Below, one piece after another: positions 15,624 through 25,700 of a stretch of 32,760 nt of DNA. The position numbers were made by a program, and so were the translations under genes. The notes beneath the pieces are model-generated. The model worked only from the letters and a program-made list of their open reading frames with translations. It was not told the DNA's origin and did not search any database. Source of the DNA: Candidatus Vecturithrix granuli (lineage in GTDB: Bacteria > Moduliflexota > Moduliflexia > Moduliflexales > Moduliflexaceae); NCBI GenBank assembly GCA_000739535.1, contig DF820473.1:1-32760 (forward strand), in the 5' to 3' direction. The stretch's first letter is position 1; the number at the start of each line of letters is the position of its first letter.

Positions 15624-16664
15624 ATGACGGAACAGCAATGGGAAACCTTACTCGCCGTGATCAAAGGGGAAAAAGTCACACCGCTTCCTACCGGATTTAT
15701 TATTGACAGCCCCTGGCTGCCAAATTGGGCCGGATATTCCATTCTGGATTACTTCGCTAATGGAGATGTCTGGTTCAAAGCCAACATGCAGGCAATTGAC
15801 GCCTTTCCACAAACAATGTTTCTGCCCGGATTCTGGTCGGAATACGGCATGTGTACGGAACCTTCAGCTTTTGGAGCGATCTGTACCTGGGAAGAGAACG
15901 AATTTCCGTTTGCTAAACCCATTTTGCGTTCAGCCAATGACGTAGAACGCCTGGAGCTGCCAAACCCCCGAAAAGATGGAATGTTGCCTTTCATGATCAA
16001 ACGCCTGCAACAGATGCAGCCGCAGATCGAAAACGCCGGACACAAAATTCGTTTCGCCGTGGCCCGTGGCCCCTTGAATATTGCCTCGTTCCTGATGGGG
16101 GCGAGCGAATTTCTGATGGCTCTCAAAACAGATCGGGAAAAGATGGAACAATTACTCACGCTGATCTCCGATTTTCTGGTCGGCTGGCTGCAATATCAAA
16201 AGGAATGTTTTCTCTCAATTGATGGAATCTTGCTGCTCGACGATATTGTCGGTTTCATCAGCCGCCGCGATTTTCAACAATTCGGCCTGGCTTATCTGAA
16301 AAAAGTGTACGATAGCTTTGACGCCTCGGTCAAATTTTTTCATAACGATGCGCCCTGTAAAGCCTCTGCTCCCCTGTTAGCTGAGGTCGGCATTAATCTG
16401 TTGAATTTCGGCGTGCAGCATACGCTGAGTGAGATGCAAGCATGGGCAGACAACAAAATCACCTTGCTCGGCAATCTACCACCCCGCGATGTGTTGGCAA
16501 GCGGTACACCGCAGGAGGTCAAAACAAAAACAACCACCATGATTGAAGCGTTAACAGATACGCGCAGAATCATCTTTTCCTGCGGCGGCGGTATGCCCCC
16601 GGGCGCGCCAACCGAAAATATTCAGGTCTTTCTCGATACCGTCGCAGAACTCACCAGAAGTTAA
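15624..16664 (+). CDS. Uroporphyrinogen decarboxylase-family / corrinoid methyltransferase-like protein (346 aa)
   Basis: The protein belongs to the URO-D superfamily, which includes the heme enzyme HemE and the zinc-dependent methyltransferases of MtaA/MtbA type. KFFHNDAPC offers a histidine and a cysteine, and FSCGGGMPPGAPTENIQ near the C-terminus offers the last cysteine, matching the zinc-binding layout of the methyltransferases and not HemE. A corrinoid protein would be the partner but is not in the window. ATG 15609 overlaps the GGAGG (15611-15615) that serves ATG 15624, so I place the start at 15624. It stands alone between the lipoprotein and the phosphopantetheinyl transferase. The substrate is unknown. 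Confidence 0.75.
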   Translation: MTEQQWETLLAVIKGEKVTPLPTGFIIDSPWLPNWAGYSILDYFANGDVWFKANMQAIDAFPQTMFLPGFWSEYGMCTEPSAFGAICTWEENEFPFAKPILRSANDVERLELPNPRKDGMLPFMIKRLQQMQPQIENAGHKIRFAVARGPLNIASFLMGASEFLMALKTDREKMEQLLTLISDFLVGWLQYQKECFLSIDGILLLDDIVGFISRRDFQQFGLAYLKKVYDSFDASVKFFHNDAPCKASAPLLAEVGINLLNFGVQHTLSEMQAWADNKITLLGNLPPRDVLASGTPQEVKTKTTTMIEALTDTRRIIFSCGGGMPPGAPTENIQVFLDTVAELTRS

Positions 16665-16741
16665 GATTCTGCTGTTTCGGAAATGCACCCTTAGTATCTG
16701 TAAAGAAATAACCGGATCATGTCGCGCTTGAGATTGAGGCT

Positions 16742-16778
16742 TTGTCGAAGGACATCAGCGTCAGGTATTCTTCGACAA
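16742..16778. terminator. Hairpin between convergent genes
   Basis: TTGTCGAAG (16742-16750) pairs perfectly with CTTCGACAA (16770-16778). It lies between the ends of the URO-D-like gene and the convergent phosphopantetheinyl transferase gene and could serve both. There is no adjacent T-run. The GTCGAAG motif also links it to the repeat family at 1750. Confidence 0.45.
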
Positions 16779-16817
16779 TGCACAACTCTTCCAATCAAGT
16801 TGTTGTTATCATCAGAT

Positions 16818-17567
16818 TCATAGAAACTGCCAACATTTCACGTTCCAGTTGTGCCCTTCAATGACGATTGCACCAATGTAATCCGGCCCGGGTTGTAGAG
16901 CCTGCATGGTCCAATGGGCAAGCTGAGAGGGATCGTCACGTGTGGCAAGTAAGCGGGCTGGTTCTCCAGGCGCCAGGGTGACATCAAATTGATGTAGCGG
17001 CAGGCTCAAACCTTTGCCTCTGGCTTTGATATAGGCTTCTTTGCGGGTCCAGCAATTGAAGAACGCTTGTTGACGCAGATGTTCCGGCAGGGCAGATAAG
17101 GCTGTAGTTTCTGTATCAGAAAAATAACGGCGGGCAATCTGTTCGATCTGGTCGATTCGCCGGCGAGTGTATTCAATATCAATACCCACTTCACAGTTAC
17201 GAACAAAGGCATACAATGCCAATTCGCCGGAGTGTGAGAGATTAAATTGTAGCAGAGACGCATTCAGATTTCCAGAGAGGGCAGGCTTGCCATACTGATT
17301 GTATTCGAAACGGAGTTTCTCCGGTGGCATTCCTGAATAGCGTCCTAACAGCGTTCGCAGTGCGCCGCGTGCTGCAATAAAATGATTGCGATGCTGCGGA
17401 AAGCGAAAGCGATCAGCCCGGAGGCGTTCATCATCTGCCAGAATCTCAGAAAATTGCTGGAGGTTTGACGCGGGCATATCCAGCGCAACGCGCCAGATAT
17501 GCACTTCATCTTGTGTTAACACCGGATGTTCACGAGGAAACACCCATAAAGGCTCAAATGTATTCAT
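16818..17567 (-). CDS. Sfp-type 4'-phosphopantetheinyl transferase (249 aa)
   Basis: An enzyme that moves phosphopantetheine from CoA onto the serine of carrier domains. VGIDIEY (127-133) gives the magnesium-binding D130 and E132, and FFNCWTRKEAYIKARGKGL (169-187) gives the third acidic residue E177 and the lysines that bind CoA; both motifs are complete. The two-lobed length of about 250 residues is that of the Sfp/Gsp class, which modifies polyketide and peptide synthases, and not the 120-residue AcpS. It is divergent from the PfaD gene by about 380 bp and lies next to a synthase with three carrier domains, so it probably activates those and plays the PfaE part. Confidence 0.9.
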   Translation of the reverse strand: MNTFEPLWVFPREHPVLTQDEVHIWRVALDMPASNLQQFSEILADDERLRADRFRFPQHRNHFIAARGALRTLLGRYSGMPPEKLRFEYNQYGKPALSGNLNASLLQFNLSHSGELALYAFVRNCEVGIDIEYTRRRIDQIEQIARRYFSDTETTALSALPEHLRQQAFFNCWTRKEAYIKARGKGLSLPLHQFDVTLAPGEPARLLATRDDPSQLAHWTMQALQPGPDYIGAIVIEGHNWNVKCWQFL

Positions 17568-17797
17568 TATTGTCTCTTACTTGATTCGGGTACTTTACGT
17601 GTTCCAGAAATACAGGGATCACAATAAGCAGGAATCTGTATTCGATAATCTGAAATGCTCAGCAAACAGCTAAATTCAATTCTATAGATTTCTCACCACA
17701 AAATCAAATCCGCCTTGCATCAAATCCTTGTAGTTCTTTTTATAAGGATTTGTCAATAGTTAGATGTTGTTTTCTCACAAGCACGCCCCTTTTTTCC

Positions 17798-17830
17798 TTG
17801 ACAGCATGATTGGCTTTTTTATGCTATTTT
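17798..17830 (+). promoter_or_regulatory. Candidate promoter upstream of pfaD
   Basis: TTGACA at 17798-17803. The best -10 is ambiguous: an extended TGCTATTTT at 17822-17830 stands a little far from the -35. Bases 17568-17948 between the divergent transferase and pfaD genes otherwise show only AT-rich sequence. Confidence 0.35.
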
Positions 17831-17948
17831 ATTCAGGCAAATTACTGAGAACCTCTCTGTATGCCGGTTAAGGGAGAAACGAGGATATTCCGCGTATGGA
17901 TACATTGAGAAAACGTAGAGAAGAGCATTTTTGGAGAAGACAATTCCT

Positions 17949-19601
17949 ATGAGTGTACATCCTACTTCGGCTGCCATTGGATCGTGGATGAGCCAGGGAA
18001 CGCTTCCAATAAAAGACGTTTCCGCTCTCAAAGACATGATTTTTCAACTCCACCATCCGATTTATCTGCTTGAACAACATGGTCAATATGCAATGGCGTC
18101 ACATGGCCTGGTAACATTAGGAAATGGACAACCTTCAGCCGGGGCATACCCGCTGTTAGGATATGCCCCGGCCTGTTCCCTGAAAAATTTAGGCGATCCG
18201 GGCTTTTGTACGGATTATGGCGTAGAGTACCCATATCTGGCAGGCTCTATGGCGCATGGCATTACTTCGGTTGCCATTGTGGAAGAAATGGGCAAACATG
18301 GGATGCTCGGTTTTTTTGGAGCGGCCGGTATGTCGCTTGCTGCGGTTGAAGACGCCATTGATCGCATTTCAACGGCACTGGGTGAACGTCCGTATGGGTG
18401 TAATCTCATTCATAGCCTGAATGAACCGGAACTAGAAGCCGCGCTTGTCGATCTCTATCTGCGACGTGGCGTGAAGTTAGTCGAAGCTTCAGCGTTTTTA
18501 GGGTTGACTCTGCCGGTTGTTCGTTATCGGGTACATGGAATCCATCGCGATCCCTCAGGCAATATTGTCACCCCGAATCGCATTATTGCAAAGGTTTCAC
18601 GGGTTGAAGTGGCAATCCATTTTTTCTCGCCGCCTCCTGACCGCTTTTTACGCCAACTGGTCGCAAATGGCGATATCTCTTCCGAACAGGCTGAACTGGC
18701 GTCCCGGATTCCGATGGCGCAGGATCTGACTGCTGAAGCAGATTCTGGTGGACATACTGACAATCGGCCAGCCATCACATTATTCCCAACCATGGTCACT
18801 TTACGGGATCGAATGCAACAGCAGTATGCGTATGCGCAACCGTTGCGAGTCGGGGCGGCGGGAGGTATTGCGACGCCAATCTCTGCCGCCGCTGCTTTCG
18901 CCATGGGGGCCGCCTATATCTTGACCGGTTCGGTGAACCAGGCGTGCGTGGAATCCGGAACCTCTGATATTGTGCGCCAAATGTTAGCGGAAGCAGGACA
19001 GGCTGATGTGATTATGGCACCCGCAGCGGATATGTTTGAGATGGGCGTTAAAGTCCAGGTGCTGAAACGCGGCACTATGTTTGCCATGCGCGGCGCAAGA
19101 CTCTACGAATTCTACCGAAAATATGGAGACATTGACCAGATCCCCCAGGCAGATCGTGAGATATTGGAACAAAAATTTTTCAAAGATTCTCTTGAAAATG
19201 TCTGGCGGCGCACGCAGAGCTATTTTCAAGAACGAGATCCCAGCCAACTTGAGCGCGCGCAACGCGAACCCAAGCACAAAATGGCGCTGATTTTTCGATC
19301 ATATCTGGGGCTGGCATCCCATTGGGCTAATCGTGGCGAACCAGATCGTAAACTCGACTATCAAATCTGGTGCGGTCCGGCGATGGGCGCCTTTAATGAA
19401 TGGGTAAAAGGCTCATTTCTGGAATCTCCTGAACATCGTCAGGTGATTGCTGTTGCGCTGAATATTCTCTATGGCGCAGGGATCATCAATCGTCTCAATA
19501 TGCTGCGCATGCAGGGTATCCAGCTTCCGCCGGAGCTTTGGAAAATTGCACCGCTCAACAGAGACGAAATCGAACAGCGCGTGAAGCAGCTTCAACATTG
19601 A
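17949..19601 (+). CDS. pfaD: PfaD-type FMN-dependent enoyl reductase (550 aa)
   Basis: A TIM-barrel flavoprotein of the nitronate monooxygenase/PfaD family. In PUFA synthases PfaD is the trans-acting enoyl-ACP reductase. Signature stretches are VAIVEEMGKHGMLGFFGAAG, the flavin phosphate-binding GAAGGIATPISAAAAFAMGA and ILTGSVNQACVESGTSD, followed by the characteristic MAPAADMFEMGVKVQVLKRG and LYEFYRKYGDIDQIP. The length is that of full PfaD. The open frame starts at TTG 17931; I prefer ATG 17949, with GGAGAA at 17932-17937 upstream. The PfaA-like synthase begins 100 bp later on the same strand after a short tandem repeat, so the two make one unit. Confidence 0.9.
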   Translation: MSVHPTSAAIGSWMSQGTLPIKDVSALKDMIFQLHHPIYLLEQHGQYAMASHGLVTLGNGQPSAGAYPLLGYAPACSLKNLGDPGFCTDYGVEYPYLAGSMAHGITSVAIVEEMGKHGMLGFFGAAGMSLAAVEDAIDRISTALGERPYGCNLIHSLNEPELEAALVDLYLRRGVKLVEASAFLGLTLPVVRYRVHGIHRDPSGNIVTPNRIIAKVSRVEVAIHFFSPPPDRFLRQLVANGDISSEQAELASRIPMAQDLTAEADSGGHTDNRPAITLFPTMVTLRDRMQQQYAYAQPLRVGAAGGIATPISAAAAFAMGAAYILTGSVNQACVESGTSDIVRQMLAEAGQADVIMAPAADMFEMGVKVQVLKRGTMFAMRGARLYEFYRKYGDIDQIPQADREILEQKFFKDSLENVWRRTQSYFQERDPSQLERAQREPKHKMALIFRSYLGLASHWANRGEPDRKLDYQIWCGPAMGAFNEWVKGSFLESPEHRQVIAVALNILYGAGIINRLNMLRMQGIQLPPELWKIAPLNRDEIEQRVKQLQH

Positions 19602-19603
19602 GA

Positions 19604-19636
19604 ATTCTCAATTCTCAATTCTCAATTCTCAATTCT
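19604..19636. repeat. Heptanucleotide tandem repeat (ATTCTCA)
   Basis: Four perfect copies of ATTCTCA run from 19604 to 19631 and a partial copy reaches 19636, directly after the pfaD stop. The number of copies could vary by slippage and would alter the distance between pfaD and the synthase gene without changing either protein. Confidence 0.8.
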
Positions 19637-19701
19637 ATAAATATGTGTTTGTTCTCGTTCTCGTGCAGGGCAAGAGAGCGAGATAAAGACGCAGGAGAGA
19701 C

Positions 19702-22700
19702 ATGGCGAAAGAACAACAACACTCTGAACAATATATTCACTCTGTTCCGATAGCAATCATTGGCATGGGGTGCCTTTTTCCAAAAGCCCGCAATCTGCAA
19801 GAATATTGGATCAATATTCGCGAAGGGGTTGATGCGATTACCGAGATTCCGGCAACGCACTGGAATCCTGATGATTATTTTCACAGCGACCCCAAAGCCC
19901 CGGACAAAACGTATGCCCGGTGCGGCGGATTCTTGCCGACGATTGATTTTAACCCTTTAGAGTTTGGTATTGTCCCGAACGCTCTGGAAGCTACTGACAC
20001 GTCGCAATTACTCAGTCTGGTTGTAGCTCAGGAAGCGTTGCGCGACGCCGGGTATCTGGACCGCGAATTTAATCGGGCCAGAACCAGTGTGATCTTAGGC
20101 GTGACCGGAGCGCAAGAACTGGTCATTCCATTAGGAGCGCGGCTTGGTCATCCGATCTGGCGTAAAGCTTTACGAGACGCCGGACTTGATGAAGCAATTA
20201 CTCAAGATGTGGTTGAACGTATCGGACAGGGTTATGTCGAATGGCAGGAAAATTCCTTCCCTGGTTTACTAGGCAATGTAATCGCCGGACGGATTGCGAA
20301 TCGTTTTGATTTAGGCGGAACGAATTGCGCGGTTGATGCGGCCTGCGCCAGTTCATTGAGCGCGGTACACCTCGCCATGTTGGAACTTGCCAGCGATCAG
20401 GCCGATATGGTACTGACCGGTGGCGTTGATGCGTTTAATCATGTTTTTATGTACATGTGTTTCAGCAAAACTCCGGCGCTTTCTCCGAGCGGTCATGCAC
20501 GTCCTTTTGATCACCAGTGCGACGGCACTGCATTGGGCGAAGGGATTGGGATTATGGTGTTGAAACGCCTTGAAGACGCCAGACGCGATGGTGATAAAGT
20601 GTATGCCATCATCAAAGGGATTGGCTCATCGAGCGATGGAAAAGGCAATTCGATTTACGCGCCAAGCGCTGAAGGGCAGATGCGGGCGTTTCGCAAAACA
20701 TACGCACTCGCTGGGATCACGCCCGATACCATTGAGCTAATGGAAGCTCACGGCACCGGCACTAAAGCCGGAGATGCGGCTGAAATCAGAAGTATGACTG
20801 AGGTCTATAAGGCTGCTCAAAAAAATGGATCCTGGTGCGCCCTTGGTTCGGTGAAATCGCAAATCGGCCATACCAAATCTGCGGCCGGAGTGGCTGGCCT
20901 GATCAAAGCCGCGCTAGCCTTGCATCATAAAGTGCTGCCGCCGACAATCAAGGTTGAGAAACCGGCTCCGGCCCTGGAAGACGGCAAAACCCCATTTTAT
21001 GTCAATACTGTAAAACGTCCCTGGTTGCCTGTGGAAACACACCCACGTCGGGCGGCGGTCAGTTCTTTCGGATTCGGCGGCAGTAATTTCCACTGCGTAT
21101 TAGAAGAATATCTTTCCAGGAAACCGGCCATTGATTGGAGCGGAACAACACAGATTTTAACCTTTTCCGCTGATCAGCTCCCTGAACTTCAAGCAAAGTT
21201 GCAGGCGATCGAGCCACAACTCTCGTGGCCTAAATTGCGAAGTAAAGCAGCCCAATTACGACAGCAATTTGATGCAAAACAGACTCATCGGCTGGTGTTG
21301 GTAGTCGAACAGGAGAAAACCGACTTTGCGAAAATATTGAAAAACGCCCAGGTGATGCTTGACAAGAATCAGGGCAAAACCTCATGGAGCACGCCGGATG
21401 GGATTTTTTATGGTAAAGGCCCAGTTCCCGGCAAACTCGGCGTCATTTTCCCTGGGCAGGGATCGCAGTATGTCGGGATGCTTCGAGATCTGAGCTGCCA
21501 GTTCCCTCAATTTCAGGAAATATTGGAAACCGCCAACCGGGTGTTTCAACAAGGGCAAAATCCTTCGGAAATCCATCGCCTTAGCGATCTGATTTATCCG
21601 CATCCAACCTTTACGGAAGAAGAACACCAGAAAAATGCGGCCGTGCTGCAATCCACCCAGATTGCGCAGCCTGCGATTGGGGCGGTAAGCTTAGGTTTGT
21701 TGAAAATACTGCAATATTTCGGTATCCAGCCCGAAGAGGTGGCCGGCCATAGCTACGGTGAGTTAGTTGCGTTGTGCGCTGCCGGGGTATTGGATACGGA
21801 CACCTTTTTCGCCATGTCAAAGCTGCGCGGACAGTTGATGGGGCAAAAATCCGGCGATAAAGGTTCCATGCTGGCTGTGCAGGGGGATCTGAATTTTGTC
21901 AAACAAATCTTGGAAGAAGAACAGATCGATCTGGTTATTGCCAATAAAAATTCTCCTCAACAAACCGTGCTCTCCGGGGCAACAAAGGAAGTGGAACGCG
22001 CCGCGAACGTGATGAAAGAACGCGGGATTCGATGTAAACACCTGAATGTGGCCGCAGCCTTCCATAGCTCCTTTGTAGCCGATGCCAGTGGAGCGTTTTT
22101 AGAAGCCTTGAAGCAGATAGAAATCCATGCGCCTACGATGCCGGTCTATGCAGACAGCACCGCTGAGCTGTATCCTGATGATATTGATCAGATTCGAGAG
22201 TTATTGGCTGGGCAATTAGCCAATCCGGTTGACTTTATCGGCATTATTGAAAATATGTATGCCAGCGGAGTGCGCACATTTTTTGAAGTTGGGCCCTCTT
22301 CGCAGATGAACGGCTTAATCAAAGCCATTCTGGAAGGCAAAGAGGTTGAAACGTTCGCGGTGGATACTTCTGGCGGTAAACGTTCCGGAGAAAGCGATTT
22401 GGCCCGCGCTTTAAGTCAATTAGCCGCATCAGGTTACTATGTGCGGATAGCAGCCTGGGATGAACATGCGCCGATCTTTGATGAGAATGCTACAGTATCC
22501 AAAAAACAGGCAATGGTCATCCCGCTTTCCGGCGCGAATTATTTTAAACCCAAACCGTCAAAGCCCCCGGTAACGCGGAAAATCGTCACCATGCCAGACA
22601 ATGGCGCAGGAATACAAACACCGCTTGCCACGTCGTCAGTTTCATCACAACCACCAGGAGCGGCCCAAAAAACGGCATTTCCCTCTGGAGAAAAGATGTC

Positions 22701-25700
22701 TCAGAACGATAGAGCAAAACCGATCTCTCAAGTCTCAACCTCCGTCTCTTCGTCGCCTGTGTCCTCAAGTCAGGCAACGCTGCCCGTTTCATTTCAGCAG
22801 CCAGCAGCAATAATTCCGCCTGTTCCGCCGAAAAGTCCGACGATAACATCACTCGACCTGTCAGAAGCCTTGCGCATGACTCAGGAAAATTTGCGTACTT
22901 TGCAGAAATTCCAGCAACAGTCCGCCGATCTGCACCGTCAATTTTTGGAAGGGCAGGAAGCCACGCGCCAGACCTTTGATCGCCTGTTTTCGCAGCAGCA
23001 GAATTTGCTGCTCGGAACTTTTACACAAGCTGTCTCGCAGGTCGCTCCACAGACTGAGGTTCAGATCGTGCAACCGTTCCGCCTGAGCAGACAGACTCCT
23101 GAGCCTGCTACACCAGCCGTTCAGGTGGAACAAACGTCTTCTCAGCCAGTTGCGCCGGCCGCACCTCTGGAATCTCAAACTCCTCCGGCGATGTCTGAGC
23201 CGGAACTATCTGAACCGAATCTAAATGTTAAACCAGTGACAACAACTCCGGCGTCTGACACAACTCAGGTTGAAAGCGTCTTGTTGGACGTTGTTTCTGA
23301 AAAAACTGGCTATCCAATTGATATGTTGGATTTGGAGATGGGTCTGGATGCGGATCTAGGCATTGATTCGATCAAGCGCGTGGAAATCCTGTCTGCCTTG
23401 CAAGAACAACTCCCTGATGTTCCGGAAATTCGCGCTGATCAAATTGGTAAGCTCCAGACGTTGCGCCAGATTGTCGAATTGCTTGGAGTTGGACGGCCAA
23501 CCCCTCCAACTCCTGTGTCAGTTGGAATGCCCTCCGTGGATTCCGGCCAGGTTGAAAAAGTCTTGCTGGATGTGGTGGCCGAGAAAACCGGCTATCCGCA
23601 AGAGATGCTGGATCTGGATATGGGATTGGATGCAGATTTAGGGATCGATTCGATTAAACGTGTGGAAATCCTCTCGGCCTTGCAGCACCAATTGCCAGGA
23701 GTACCGGAAATCAGTTCCGATCAGTTGGGACAGATCCAGAATTTACGCCAGATCGTTGATTTTCTCAGTGTCAGCGTGGTGACGCCGCCCCACCAGAAAT
23801 CGGCTAAATCGGATAGCGTGAAATCCAAAACAGATGGGGTTGATGCGAACCAGGTCAAAACGGTTTTATTACAGGTGGTATCTGAAAAAACCGGCTATCC
23901 TGAAGAGATGTTGGATTTGGACATGGGGCTGGATGCGGATTTGGGGATCGATTCGATTAAGCGCGTGGAAATTTTATCCGCGTTGCAGCATCAATTGCCG
24001 GAAGCTCCTGAAATCGGCTCAGATCAGATCGGCGAAATTCAAAACTTGCGACAAATCGTAGAGTTCTTGACCAGAGCGTCGCATATCTCCCTGGAACAGC
24101 TTGATTTGCAACCGCACACACAGTCTGAACCGGAACCTGAGATCAAAATGTCTGCCTCTGAAGCGTCGGCGTCAGAGCTTGAACGCAACGTAATTGTTCC
24201 TATTACTCTCGTCAGTCCGGACACGCGCAAGCAGATCGCTCTGGAATCCGGTTCAACCATCTGGATTACTGAGGATGGAACGGGATTCAGCGTTCAACTT
24301 GCTTCCAGGCTGCAACAGCAGGGATTTCAGACCCAATGTCTGGCGTTATCTCAGATAGCTGAGGCGACTGTACCGGAGTCGCTGCGAGGGTTGATCCTGC
24401 TTGCTCCGCCATCAGAAACCTTCCTACCTTCGTTCCTGAATGAGGCATTTGTCGGGCTGCAACACGCCGGAGTCGTCTTGCGCCGGCAGCCTGCGGTGTT
24501 TATGACAGTTTCGCGGCTTGATGGAAGGTTTGGATTTGGCAGCTTAAATCCGGCAGTCAATCCTATTAGTGGAGGTTTGGCTGGTCTTGCAAAAACAGCA
24601 GGACGTGAATGGTCCCAGGTTCAGAGTAAAGCCCTTGATCTTTCGCCAGAAATTAAGGATATGGAAACTATTGCCGATGCCATTGTGGATGAATTATTGC
24701 GAATTGGCCCTGCTGAAGTCGGGATTACGCCTCAAGGACGCATCATTTTGCAATTGGAACCGCAGCCGTTAGTTTCAGGTGTTGCGGCTGGGAGATTATC
24801 ACACAAGGATGTGATTGTAGTCAGCGGCGGCGCCAGAGGCGTGACCGCTGCCTGTGCGCTGGCAATGGCGCAAACCTGGCAGCCAACTATGATCCTGTTC
24901 GGACGCAGTCCGGCTCCTGCGCCTGAGCCTTCCTGGTTAGCAGGGTTGACGGATGAGACGGATATCAAACAAGGCATTATTTGTCAGGCTGGACGCAAAT
25001 TAGGTCCAAAAGAGGTAGGACAGTCCTATCAGCGCATTATGGCCAATCGCGAAATCTTACGTACCCTTGCCAATCTCGAAGCTACAGGAGCAAAGGCCAT
25101 CTATCGTTCGGTTGATGTGCGTGATGCGAAGGCAGTAAAATCGATTCTCAACGAAATTCAGGAACAATGCGGCCCAATTACCGGACTGGTACATGGGGCC
25201 GGCGTGCTGGCAGATAAGAGAATTGAAGATAAAACCGTTGAACAATTCGACCGCGTATATGGTACAAAAGTCGAAGGCGCGCTCAATCTCCTTGCAGGGC
25301 TGCAATCGAATCCGCTGAAAATTTTAGTGTTTTTCTCTTCAACCACAGCTCGCTTAGGGCGAATCGGTCAGGTTGATTATGCAGTTGCCAATGAAGTGCT
25401 CAACAAAATCGCACAGCAGCAAGCACGTTTACGCCCTGATTGTCGTGTGGTTGCCGTGAATTGGGGACCCTGGGCCGGAGGTATGGTCACGCCCGCATTG
25501 GAAAAAATCTTTGCCAGCGAGGGGATTGGGCTTATTCCTCTACAGGCCGGAGCGCATTACCTGGTGCAGGAATTATCGCTTACCCCAGCCTCAGCCCCGG
25601 TTGAAATAGTGGTTCTCAATCGTGAATCCCGGAAAACAGTTCCAGAAGTTCAAATAATACCTTCGCAGTCTGCTTCAGCAACACAGATTCCGCAAGTGTC

